Positions 40,465-48,866 of a stretch of DNA of 64,000 nt are shown here, piece after piece (position 1 is the first letter of the stretch; every line of letters starts with the position of its first letter). The stretch covers positions 2,294,001 through 2,358,000 of the forward strand of contig NZ_JASZYU010000001.1 in assembly GCF_030316825.1 (NCBI RefSeq), written 5' to 3'. The notes beneath the pieces are model-generated. The model saw only the letters and a program-made list of their open reading frames with translations, did no database searches and was not told where the DNA came from. The translations under genes were made by a program, and so were the position numbers. The stretch is from Variovorax fucosicus (GTDB lineage Bacteria > Pseudomonadota > Gammaproteobacteria > Burkholderiales > Burkholderiaceae_C).

Positions 40465-42141
40465 ATGACAGATCGCCCCTGGCTCCGCAGCTATCCCGAA
40501 GGTGTGCCCGCCGACATCGACGCGTCGCAGTACACGTCGCTGGTCGCGCTGATGGAAGAGAGTTTCAGCAAGTACGGCGACCGCGTGGCCTACAGCTTCA
40601 TGGGCAAGGATCTGAGCTTCGCGCAGACCGACAAGGCCAGTGCCGCGCTCGCGGCCTATCTACAGAACCTCGGCCTCGTGAAAGGCGACCGCGTCGCGCT
40701 GATGATGCCGAACACACCGCAGTACCCGATCTCGGTGGCCGCGGTGTTGCGTGCCGGGCTGGTGGTGGTCAACGTGAACCCGCTCTACACGCCGCGCGAA
40801 CTCGAGCACCAGCTCAAGGACTCGGGCGCCAAGGCGATCATCATCATGGAGAACTTCGCCAACACGCTGCAGCAATGCCTGCAGGCCACGCCAGTCAAGC
40901 ACATCGTGCTGGGCGCGGTGGGCGACCAGCTCGGCTTTCTCAAGGGTGCGCTGGTCAACTACGTGGTGCGCAACGTCAAGAAGGCGGTGCCACAGTTCGA
41001 TCTGCCAGGAGCCGTCCGCTTCAACGATGCGGTCGAAAAAGGCAGCGCGCGCAAGCTCGACAAGCCCGTCATCGGCCCCGACGACGTCGCCGTGCTGCAG
41101 TACACCGGCGGCACCACCGGCGTGAGCAAGGGCGCGGTGCTGCTGCACCGCAACGTGATCGCCAACGTGCTGCAGTCCGAAGCCTGGAATGACCCGGCCA
41201 TGAAGACCGTGCCGGCCGGCGAGCAGCCGACCAGCGTTTGCGCGCTGCCGCTGTATCACATCTACGCGTTCACCGTGAACATGATGCTGGGCATGCGCAC
41301 GGGCGGCAAAAACATCCTGATCCCGAATCCGCGCGACATCCCCGCGGTGCTGAAGGAGCTGTCGAAGCACACCTTCCATAGCTTCCCTGCGGTCAACACG
41401 CTGTTCAACGGACTCGCGAACCATCCCGACTTCGGCACCGTGAACTGGAGCAACCTCAAGGTCTCCGTGGGCGGCGGCATGGCGGTGCAGGGTGCGGTGG
41501 CCAAGCTCTGGCTCGAGAAAACCGGCTGTCCGATCTGCGAGGGCTACGGGCTTTCCGAAACTTCGCCGTCGGCCACCTGCAACCCGACCACCAGCAAGGC
41601 CTATACGGGCACCATCGGCCTGCCCCTGCCGGGCACCTGGCTCAAGCTGCTGGACGACGACGGTCATGAAGTGCCGGCCGGCGAACGCGGCGAGATCGCG
41701 ATCAAGGGCCCGCAGGTGATGGCAGGCTACTGGCAGCGGCCCGACGAAACGGCCAAGAGCATGACGGCCGACGGCTACTTCAAGACCGGCGACATCGGCA
41801 CCGTCGACGAGCGCGGGTACTTCAAGATCGTCGACCGCAAGAAAGACATGGTGCTGGTCAGCGGCTTCAACGTGTACCCCAACGAAGTCGAGGATGTGGT
41901 GGCCACGCTCGAAGGCGTCATGGAGTGCGCCGTGGTCGGTGTGCCCGACGAGAAGACCGGCGAAGCCGTGAAGCTCGTGATCGTGAAGAAGAACCCTGCG
42001 CTCACCGAGCAGCAGGTACGCGAGTTCTGCCGCACCAACCTCACCGGCTACAAGCAGCCCAAGGTGGTGGAGTTCCGCACCGAAATGCCGAAGACGCCGG
42101 TCGGCAAGATCCTGCGCCGCGAACTGCGCGACAAGAAGTAG
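40465..42141 (+). CDS. fadD: Long-chain fatty acid-CoA ligase
   Basis: A 558-residue AMP-forming acyl-CoA synthetase. The P-loop YTGGTTGVSKGA is at residues 213-224, GYGLSETSP is the adenylate-binding motif, and DGYFKTGDIG plus RKKDMVLVSGFNVYPNEVE form the FACS signature region. PVGKILRREL near the C-terminus carries the catalytic Lys. It activates fatty acids for beta-oxidation. The ATG at 40465 has GGAG nine bases upstream; an in-frame ATG at 40450 is an alternative. Confidence 0.93.
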   Translation: MTDRPWLRSYPEGVPADIDASQYTSLVALMEESFSKYGDRVAYSFMGKDLSFAQTDKASAALAAYLQNLGLVKGDRVALMMPNTPQYPISVAAVLRAGLVVVNVNPLYTPRELEHQLKDSGAKAIIIMENFANTLQQCLQATPVKHIVLGAVGDQLGFLKGALVNYVVRNVKKAVPQFDLPGAVRFNDAVEKGSARKLDKPVIGPDDVAVLQYTGGTTGVSKGAVLLHRNVIANVLQSEAWNDPAMKTVPAGEQPTSVCALPLYHIYAFTVNMMLGMRTGGKNILIPNPRDIPAVLKELSKHTFHSFPAVNTLFNGLANHPDFGTVNWSNLKVSVGGGMAVQGAVAKLWLEKTGCPICEGYGLSETSPSATCNPTTSKAYTGTIGLPLPGTWLKLLDDDGHEVPAGERGEIAIKGPQVMAGYWQRPDETAKSMTADGYFKTGDIGTVDERGYFKIVDRKKDMVLVSGFNVYPNEVEDVVATLEGVMECAVVGVPDEKTGEAVKLVIVKKNPALTEQQVREFCRTNLTGYKQPKVVEFRTEMPKTPVGKILRRELRDKK

Positions 42142-42142
42142 C

Positions 42143-42158
42143 ACCCTTCAATAAGGGT
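42143..42158 (+). other. Hairpin after fadD
   Basis: ACCCTT, loop CAAT, AAGGGT begins two bases after the fadD stop. Only two T residues follow, so it is a weak terminator candidate or an RNA-stabilising hairpin. Confidence 0.35.
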
Positions 42159-42221
42159 TCGGCCGGGGGCGCAGGCCGGCATTGGACTTGCATAGTCCTG
42201 CCATGATGGCCACCGCGCTCC

Positions 42222-42287
42222 CACCTTCGTGTCTTCGCTGCCCCTCCAGGTGGCGCTGCCTTGCCTGGGGCGGCCCGGCGCTGCGCT
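42222..42287 (+). repeat. Possible second-type intergenic repeat upstream of dppB
   Basis: The 66 bases before dppB contain TTCGTGTCTTCGCTGCCCC and a GC-rich self-complementary part (GCCTTGCCTGGGGCGGC). They share the TTCGTGTC-TTCGC core with the repeat family at 43294, 47915 and 55507, but the rest differs. It may be a relative of that family. Confidence 0.3.
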
Positions 42288-42288
42288 G

Positions 42289-43293
42289 ATGCTTCGCTTC
42301 CTCCTCACGCGCCTGAGCCTGCTCGTGCCGACCTTTCTCGGCATGACGCTGCTGGCCTTCTTCCTGATCCGGCTGGTGCCGGGCGACCCGATCGAGACGA
42401 TGGCCGGCGAGCGCGGCATCGATCCGGTGCGCCATGCCGAGCTGCTCAAGGCCTACGGCTTCGACCAACCCTTGCTGGTGCAGTACGGCATCTACATCGG
42501 GCGGGTGCTGCAGGGCGACCTCGGCAAGTCGGTCATCACGCAGGAGCCGGTGATGAGCGAGTTTCTCGCGCTGTTTCCGGCCACCGTGGAGTTGGCCGTG
42601 TGCGCCATCCTGTTTGCGCTGGTGCTCGGCATTCCGGCCGGCATGCTGGCCGCGGTGAAGCGCAACTCGATCTTCGACCACGGCGTGATGGCGACCTCGC
42701 TGACCGGCTATTCGATGCCGATCTTCTGGTGGGGGCTGCTGCTGATCCTGTTCTTTTCGGTGCAGCTGGGCTGGACGCCGGTGTCGGGCCGCATCGCGGT
42801 GCAGTACTACATCGAGCCCACCACCGGCTTCCTGCTGATCGATTCGCTCAAGGCCGACGAGCCCGGTGCGTTCTGGTCGGCGGCGCAGCACCTCATCCTG
42901 CCGACCATTGTGCTGGGCACCAACCCGCTGGCGGTGATCGCGCGCATGACGCGCTCGGCCATGCTCGAAGTGCTGGGCGAAGACTACATCCGCACCGCGC
43001 GCGCCAAGGGTTTGTCGCGCTTTCGCGTGGTGGCGCTGCATGCGCTGCGCAACGCGCTGATCCCGGTGGTCACCGTGATCGGGCTGCAGGTCGGCGTGCT
43101 GTTCACGGGCGCCATCCTCACCGAAACCATCTTCTCCTGGCCCGGTGTCGGCAAATGGCTGATCGAAGCGATCGGGCGGCGCGACTATCCGGTGCTGCAG
43201 GGCGGCATGCTGCTGCTCGGCGCGATCGTGATGCTGGTCAACCTGCTGGTCGACGTGGCCTACGGCGTCATCAACCCCCGTATTAGACGATGA
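42289..43293 (+). CDS. dppB: Dipeptide ABC transporter permease DppB
   Basis: A 334-residue inner-membrane permease with about six helices. N-terminal LLTRLSLLVPTFLGMTLLAF and LVPGDPIE are typical of DppB/OppB; the EAA loop that contacts the ATPase is EDYIRTARAKGLSRFRVVALHALRNALIP. The ATG at 42289 removes an unlikely 20-residue extension. First gene of a dppBCDFA operon. A repeat element begins directly after the stop. Confidence 0.92.
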   Translation: MLRFLLTRLSLLVPTFLGMTLLAFFLIRLVPGDPIETMAGERGIDPVRHAELLKAYGFDQPLLVQYGIYIGRVLQGDLGKSVITQEPVMSEFLALFPATVELAVCAILFALVLGIPAGMLAAVKRNSIFDHGVMATSLTGYSMPIFWWGLLLILFFSVQLGWTPVSGRIAVQYYIEPTTGFLLIDSLKADEPGAFWSAAQHLILPTIVLGTNPLAVIARMTRSAMLEVLGEDYIRTARAKGLSRFRVVALHALRNALIPVVTVIGLQVGVLFTGAILTETIFSWPGVGKWLIEAIGRRDYPVLQGGMLLLGAIVMLVNLLVDVAYGVINPRIRR

Positions 43294-43384
43294 CCCCCAG
43301 TCTTCGCGCACTTCGTGTCGCTTCGCCAACCCCCTTGCAGGGGGCAACACCAGCAGCCCGGCAAAGCCGGTTCTGCGGTGTTCC
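43294..43384 (+). repeat. Intergenic hairpin repeat, copy A (inside the dpp operon)
   Basis: About 91 bases, beginning directly after the dppB stop and ending just before the dppC ribosome site. It shares nearly all of its sequence with copies at 47915 and 55507. It contains a small hairpin CCCCCT-TGC-AGGGGG and a long hairpin at 43346-43382: AACACC/GGTGTT, GCAG/CTGC and CCGGC/GCCGG around loop AAA. The middle helix differs from the other copies on both strands, keeping the pairing. Confidence 0.85.
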
Positions 43385-43398
43385 CGGAAGGAGTGCGC

Positions 43399-44295
43399 GT
43401 GGCTGAAACAGCTGTCGCAATGGCGGCGGGCGCCCCGCCCGGCCCATGGCGCGAGTTCTGGACGTCGTTTTCCGCCAACAAGGGGGCGGTTGCCGGGTTG
43501 GTCGTGATCGCGCTGCTGTTGGTGGTGGCGGTGTTCGCGCCCTGGATCGCACCCCATGCGCCGAACGAAACCGACAGTACGGCGTTCCTGCGGCCACCGG
43601 CCTGGCAGGAGGGCGGCTCCGCCCAGTTCCTGCTCGGTACCGACGCGATCGGCCGCGACATTCTTTCGCGCCTCATGTACGGTGCGCGGCTGTCGCTCTC
43701 GATCGGCATCGCGGTGGTCGCGATCTCGGTGGTGGTGGGCATCGCGCTCGGCCTCATTGCAGGTTTCTTCCGCGGCGTGCTCGAGATCGCGATCATGCGG
43801 CTCATGGACATCGTGCTCACCTTGCCGAGCCTGCTGCTCGCGATCGTGATCGTCGCGATCCTCGGGCCGGGGCTCATCAACGCGATGCTCGCAGTTGCCA
43901 TCGTGGTGCTGCCGCACTATGTGCGCATCACGCGCGCTGCGGTCATCACCGAGGTCTCGCGCGACTACGTGACCGCTGCGCGCATCAGCGGCGCCGGCCT
44001 GCTGCGGCTGATGTTCCACGAGGTGCTGCCCAACTGCGCGGCACCGCTGATCGTGCAGGCCTCGCTCGGCGTATCGACCGCCATCCTCGATGCCGCGGCG
44101 CTCGGTTTTCTGGGCCTCGGCGCCCAGCCGCCATCGCCCGAATGGGGCACGATGCTGGCCGACGCGCGCGAGTTCGTGCTGCGCGCCTGGTGGGTCGTCA
44201 CCTTTCCGGGCCTTGCGATCCTCATGGCCGTGCTGGCCTTCAACCTGCTGGGCGACGGCTTGCGCGACGCGCTTGATCCGAAGTTGAAGAGATGA
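43399..44295 (+). CDS. dppC: Dipeptide ABC transporter permease DppC
   Basis: A 298-residue permease: a cytoplasmic N-terminus with [17 protein letters not shown], a first helix, then [23 protein letters not shown], the DppC/OppC signature. The EAA loop is [26 protein letters not shown]. The start is GTG at 43399 with AGGAG five bases upstream; a GTG at 43393 overlaps that site. The stop overlaps dppD by four bases. Confidence 0.92.
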   Translation: MAETAVAMAAGAPPGPWREFWTSFSANKGAVAGLVVIALLLVVAVFAPWIAPHAPNETDSTAFLRPPAWQEGGSAQFLLGTDAIGRDILSRLMYGARLSLSIGIAVVAISVVVGIALGLIAGFFRGVLEIAIMRLMDIVLTLPSLLLAIVIVAILGPGLINAMLAVAIVVLPHYVRITRAAVITEVSRDYVTAARISGAGLLRLMFHEVLPNCAAPLIVQASLGVSTAILDAAALGFLGLGAQPPSPEWGTMLADAREFVLRAWWVVTFPGLAILMAVLAFNLLGDGLRDALDPKLKR

Positions 44296-45320
44296 GCCTT
44301 CTTGACATCCGTGACCTCCATGTGGAGTTCCCCACGCAGGGCGGGATCATGCATGCCGTCGAAGGCGTCAGCCTGCGCGTCGACGAGGGCGAGGTGCTCG
44401 GCATCGTCGGCGAATCCGGCTCCGGCAAGAGCGTCACGATGATGGCGCTCATGGGACTGATCGGCCACCCCGGCCGCGTGCGTGCACAGCACTTGCGCTT
44501 TGCCGGCCACGACCTGCTCGGCATCAGCGACCGCGCACGCCGCAACCTGGTCGGCAAGGACGTCGCGATGATCTTCCAGGAGCCGACCACCAGCCTCAAC
44601 CCCTGTTTCACCATCGGCTTCCAGATCGTCGAAACGCTGCGCCTGCACCTGAAGCTCGACAAGCGCGCAGCGAACAAGCGTGCGATCGAGCTGCTCGAAC
44701 AGGTCGGCATTCCGGCTGCTGCCTCTCGCATCGGCGCCTATCCGCACCAGCTGTCGGGCGGCATGAACCAGCGCGTGATGATTGCGATGGCCATTGCCTG
44801 CAACCCGCGCCTCTTGATCGCCGACGAGCCGACCACGGCGCTCGACGTCACGATCCAGGCCCAGATCCTCGACCTGCTGCGCAACCTGCAGAAGGAGCGC
44901 GGCATGGCGCTGGTGCTGATCACGCACAACATGGGCGTGGTGGCCGACATGGCCCAGCGCGTGGCCGTGATGTATGCCGGGCAGGTCGTCGAGCAGCAGC
45001 GTGTCGACCGCCTGTTCGCCGCGCCGCAGCATCCCTATACCGAGGCGCTGCTCGCGGCACTGCCCGAACGCGCTGCACCCGAGGGCCGGCTTGCCACCAT
45101 CGCCGGGGTGGTACCCGGCGTGCATGACCGGCCTGCCGGCTGCCTGTTCGCGCCGCGCTGCACGTATGCCACTGCCCACTCGCGCGCCGTGCGCCCCGAG
45201 CTCCAGCCGATCGCCGCAGGCGAAGGCGGCGAGGTGCGCTGCCACTATGCGCTCGGCGACCCGAACCGCGCGGTGCTGATCGCGCGCGACGGTCCGCAAC
45301 CTGCAGAGGTGCTGCCATGA
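44292..45320 (+). CDS. dppD: Dipeptide ABC transporter ATP-binding protein DppD
   Basis: A 342-residue ATPase with Walker A GESGSGKS at residues 40-47, signature LSGGMNQR, Walker [13 protein letters not shown] and the C-terminal oligopeptide-transporter extension containing [10 protein letters not shown]. It powers peptide import through DppB/DppC. Four-base overlaps join it to dppC and dppF. Confidence 0.94.
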   Translation: MSLLDIRDLHVEFPTQGGIMHAVEGVSLRVDEGEVLGIVGESGSGKSVTMMALMGLIGHPGRVRAQHLRFAGHDLLGISDRARRNLVGKDVAMIFQEPTTSLNPCFTIGFQIVETLRLHLKLDKRAANKRAIELLEQVGIPAAASRIGAYPHQLSGGMNQRVMIAMAIACNPRLLIADEPTTALDVTIQAQILDLLRNLQKERGMALVLITHNMGVVADMAQRVAVMYAGQVVEQQRVDRLFAAPQHPYTEALLAALPERAAPEGRLATIAGVVPGVHDRPAGCLFAPRCTYATAHSRAVRPELQPIAAGEGGEVRCHYALGDPNRAVLIARDGPQPAEVLP

Positions 45321-46285
45321 CGGCAGAACTCGTTGCCGAGGCCGTCGGCCTGCGCAAGGTCTACGACATCCGGCGCGGCATGTTCCGCGCGCCGGCGCAT
45401 CTGCAGGCCGTCGGCGAGGTGTCGTTCCAGCTCGCGCGCGGCCGCACGCTGGCCGTGGTGGGCGAATCGGGCTGCGGCAAGTCGACGCTGGCGCGCATGG
45501 TCACGCTGATCGAGAAGCCCACGGCCGGCAGCCTCACGCTGGTGGGCGTCGATGCAGTCCACACCCCGGCCGAGCGCAGGCGCGAGCTGCGCCAGGCGGT
45601 GCAGCTGGTGTTCCAGAACCCCTACGGCTCGCTCAATCCGCGCAAGAAGATCTCGGCCGTGCTCGAAGACCCGCTGGCCATCAACACGACCATGGGCGCC
45701 ACCGAACGCGCCGCGAAGGCCCGCGAGATGCTTGCGCGCGTCGGCCTGCGGCCCGAGCATGCCAACCGCTATCCGCACATGTTCTCGGGCGGGCAGCGCC
45801 AGCGCATCGCGATCGCACGCGCGCTGATGCTGTCGCCGCGGCTGCTGGTGGCCGACGAGCCGGTGTCGGCGCTCGACGTGTCGATCCAGGCCCAGGTGCT
45901 GAACCTGCTGGCCGACCTGCAGGCGGAGCTCGGGCTGGCCTACCTCTTCATCTCGCACGACCTCGGCGTGGTGCGGCACATTGCGCACGACGTGCTCGTG
46001 ATGTACCTCGGCCATGCGGTCGAGCAGGGGCCGAAGACGCACATCTTTGCGCGCCCGCTGCACCCGTACACCCAGGCCCTGCTGGCGTCGACGCCGGGCC
46101 TTGCGACCGAGCGCATCGTGCTGCAGGGCGAGCTGCCCTCGCCGCTGAATCCACCCACCGGCTGCGTGTTCAACACGCGCTGCGCGCATGCCACCGAGCT
46201 TTGCCGCAGCGAGCGGCCGGTGCTGCGTATGCTGGACGCGCGCAAGGTGGCCTGCCACCATGCCGAGAAATTCTTGCCGGGTTGA
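45317..46285 (+). CDS. dppF: Dipeptide ABC transporter ATP-binding protein DppF
   Basis: A 322-residue ATPase paired with DppD. Walker A GESGCGKS is at residues 49-56, signature FSGGQRQR, Walker [13 protein letters not shown], and the C-terminal motif [14 protein letters not shown] is typical of DppF/OppF. It overlaps dppD by four bases; dppA begins 26 bases after its stop. Confidence 0.94.
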   Translation: MTAELVAEAVGLRKVYDIRRGMFRAPAHLQAVGEVSFQLARGRTLAVVGESGCGKSTLARMVTLIEKPTAGSLTLVGVDAVHTPAERRRELRQAVQLVFQNPYGSLNPRKKISAVLEDPLAINTTMGATERAAKAREMLARVGLRPEHANRYPHMFSGGQRQRIAIARALMLSPRLLVADEPVSALDVSIQAQVLNLLADLQAELGLAYLFISHDLGVVRHIAHDVLVMYLGHAVEQGPKTHIFARPLHPYTQALLASTPGLATERIVLQGELPSPLNPPTGCVFNTRCAHATELCRSERPVLRMLDARKVACHHAEKFLPG

Positions 46286-46311
46286 ACCACTTTCACAGAA
46301 GGAGTATTTCC

Positions 46312-47913
46312 ATGCGCACATTCCGCCTTGCCGCCGCGTTGATCCCCACCGCCATGGCCCTGGCCTGCGGCGCTGCCGCGTCCAAGACCCTGGTGTACTG
46401 CTCCGAAGGCAGCCCCGAGAACTTCTACCCGGCGGTCAACACCACCGGCACGTCGTTCGACGTGACCACGCAGGTCTACAACACCATCGTCGAGTTCGAG
46501 CGCGGCGGCACCAAGGTCGTGCCGGGCCTGGCCGAAAGCTGGACGATCTCGCCCGACGGCACCGAATACACCTTCAAGCTGCGCAAGGGCGTGAAGTGGC
46601 ACACCACGAGCAAGAGCTTCAAGCCCACGCGCGACTTCAATGCCGACGACTTCATCTTCATGCTCGAGCGGCAGTGGAAGGAGAACGACCCGTTCTTCAA
46701 GGTCACGAGCCCGAACCATTCGTACTTCAACGACATGGGCATGCCCAAGCTGCTGAAGACCGTCGACCGCATCGACGACCACACCGTGAAGATCGTGCTC
46801 AACAAGGCCGAGGCGCCGTTCCTGTCGAACCTCGCCATGCAGTACGCCGGCATCCAGTCGAAGGAGTACGCGATCGCCATGCTCAAGGCCGGCACGCCCG
46901 AGAAGGTCGACCAGGATCCGATCGGCACCGGCCCGTTCTACCTGGTGCAGTACCAGAAGGACGCGGTCATCCGCTTCAAGGCCTTCCCGCAGTACTGGGG
47001 CGGCAAGGCCAAGATCGATGACCTGATCTTCTCGATCACGCCCGATGCCTCGGTGCGCTGGGCCAAGCTGCAAAAGGGCGAGTGCCACGTGATGCCGTAC
47101 CCGAACCCGGCCGACCTCGATGCGATCCGCAAGGATCCGAACGTGCAAGTGCTCGAGCAGCCCGGCCTCAACGTCGGCTACCTCGCCTACAACACGCAGA
47201 AGAAGCCTTTCGACGACGTGCGCGTGCGCAAGGCCATCAACATGGCGATCAACAAAAAGGCCATCATCGACGGCGTCTACCTCACCGCCGGCATCGCGGC
47301 CAAGAACCCGATTCCGCCGACGATGTGGTCGTACAACGACGCGATCAAGGACGACCCGTACGACCCCGAAGGCGCGAAGAAGCTGCTGGCCGCCGCGGGC
47401 CTGGGCAACGGCTTCACCACCGACCTGTGGGCGATGCCGGTGCAGCGCCCCTACAACCCGAATGCCAAGCGCATCGCTGAACTGATGCAGGCCGACCTCG
47501 CCAAGATCGGCGTCAAGGCCGAGATCAAGACCTTCGAATGGGGCGAATACCGCAAGCGCATGCAGGCCGGGGAGCACCAGATGGGCATGCTGGGCTGGAC
47601 TGGCGACAACGGCGATCCGGACAACTTCATGTACACGCTGCTCGGCTGTGCGTCGGCCCAGTCGGCCAGCGGCTCGAACGTGGCCAAGTTCTGCTACCAG
47701 CCGTATGAGGAGCTGGTGCTGAAGGCCAAGAACGTGCCGAAGCAGGCCGACCGCGACGCGCTCTACAGGAAGGCCCAGGTGATCTTCAAGGAGCAGGCGC
47801 CGTGGTTCACCATCGCGCACGCCGTGCAGCTGAAGCCGGTGCGCAAGGAGGTGGTGGACTTCAAGTTGAGCCCCTTCGGCCGCCACACCTTCTATGGCGT
47901 GGATATCAAGTAA
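46312..47913 (+). CDS. dppA: Periplasmic dipeptide-binding protein DppA
   Basis: A 533-residue type 5 substrate-binding protein. The signal peptide ends near CGAAASK (residue 23-24). Family features are LVYCSEGSPENFYPAV, ESWTISPDGTEYTFKLRKGVKWH and PIGTGPFYLVQY. It captures peptides for the DppBCDF transporter. AGAAGGAG lies eight bases before the ATG, a stronger site than those of the other dpp genes, which fits the high level usually needed for binding proteins. It is the last gene of the operon rather than the first. Confidence 0.94.
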   Translation: MRTFRLAAALIPTAMALACGAAASKTLVYCSEGSPENFYPAVNTTGTSFDVTTQVYNTIVEFERGGTKVVPGLAESWTISPDGTEYTFKLRKGVKWHTTSKSFKPTRDFNADDFIFMLERQWKENDPFFKVTSPNHSYFNDMGMPKLLKTVDRIDDHTVKIVLNKAEAPFLSNLAMQYAGIQSKEYAIAMLKAGTPEKVDQDPIGTGPFYLVQYQKDAVIRFKAFPQYWGGKAKIDDLIFSITPDASVRWAKLQKGECHVMPYPNPADLDAIRKDPNVQVLEQPGLNVGYLAYNTQKKPFDDVRVRKAINMAINKKAIIDGVYLTAGIAAKNPIPPTMWSYNDAIKDDPYDPEGAKKLLAAAGLGNGFTTDLWAMPVQRPYNPNAKRIAELMQADLAKIGVKAEIKTFEWGEYRKRMQAGEHQMGMLGWTGDNGDPDNFMYTLLGCASAQSASGSNVAKFCYQPYEELVLKAKNVPKQADRDALYRKAQVIFKEQAPWFTIAHAVQLKPVRKEVVDFKLSPFGRHTFYGVDIK

Positions 47914-47914
47914 C

Positions 47915-48007
47915 CCCCCAGGCTGCGCGCACTTCGTGTCGCTTCGCCCACCCCCCTGCCGGGGGCAACACCAGCGGCCCGGCAAAGCCGGTTCCGCGGT
48001 GTTCCTG
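47915..48007 (+). repeat. Intergenic hairpin repeat, copy B (after dppA)
   Basis: About 93 bases beginning one base after the dppA stop. The long hairpin is at 47967-48003: AACACC/GGTGTT, GCGG/CCGC and CCGGC/GCCGG around loop AAA. No T-tract follows. It precedes mtnN. Confidence 0.88.
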
Positions 48008-48024
48008 GTGGAAGCCGGGATCGG

Positions 48025-48783
48025 ATGACCACTGCAGTTCTCAGCGCGCTTCCCGAAGAGCAGGAGGGCCTGGCTGCGCAGCTCGATGGGCTGCGGGTTG
48101 AGCGCTATGCGGGGCGCGACTTTCATGTCGGGCGCTGGCACGGCCGGCCGGTGGTGTTCGCGCTGTCGCGCATCGGCAAGGTCGCCGCGGCCACCACGGC
48201 GGCGGCGCTGATCGGGCGCTTCGGCGCGCGGCGCATCGTGTTCACCGGCGTGGCCGGCGGGCTGCATCCGGACGTGCGCGTGGGCGATACGGTGATCGGC
48301 ACCGAGTTCCTGCAGCACGACATGGATGCCTCGCCGCTGTTCCCGCGCCATGAGGTGCCGCTCTATGGGTGCACCCGCTTTGCGGCAGACGCGGAGCTTG
48401 TCGCGATGCTCTCGATGGCTGCACGCGCTCATCCAGCGGGCGCTGCTGGTCTTTTCGACGCTGAAACCCGGGCCCGCTTCGGGCTCCAGGCCCCCCGTAT
48501 CCATCAAGGCTTGCTGATCAGCGGCGACCGCTTCGTGTCGCGCGCCGACGAGGCGCATGTGTTGCGCGCGGCCTTGCCGGATGCGCTCGCCGTCGAAATG
48601 GAAGCAGCCGCCGTCGCGCAGGTGTGCCACGACCACGGCGTGCCGTTCGCCGCCGTGCGCAACGTCTCGGACCGCGCGGACGACCAGGCGCATGTGGACT
48701 TTCCGGCCTACCTCGCGCAGGTGGCCGGCCTGCAGGCGCGCGCGCTGATCACGGCGCTGCTGCCGATGCTGCCGCGGTCGTGA
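48025..48783 (+). CDS. mtnN: 5'-methylthioadenosine/S-adenosylhomocysteine nucleosidase
   Basis: A 252-residue nucleoside phosphorylase-fold enzyme. N-terminal ALPEEQEGL and FTGVAGGLHPDVRVGD match MtnN; VEMEAAAVAQVC carries the catalytic-site Glu residues and VSDRADDQAHVDF the catalytic Asp. It splits MTA and SAH to adenine and the thioribose moiety. It lies between the dpp operon and the molybdenum hydroxylase gene. Confidence 0.92.
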   Translation: MTTAVLSALPEEQEGLAAQLDGLRVERYAGRDFHVGRWHGRPVVFALSRIGKVAAATTAAALIGRFGARRIVFTGVAGGLHPDVRVGDTVIGTEFLQHDMDASPLFPRHEVPLYGCTRFAADAELVAMLSMAARAHPAGAAGLFDAETRARFGLQAPRIHQGLLISGDRFVSRADEAHVLRAALPDALAVEMEAAAVAQVCHDHGVPFAAVRNVSDRADDQAHVDFPAYLAQVAGLQARALITALLPMLPRS

Positions 48784-48866
48784 GCGGCCTGCGCGGGCAT
48801 GGCTGTGGCGTTTCTGGCAAAGTGCAGCGGCTGGCCGTTCGGGCCATCGCTTGACGAGGTGACTCC

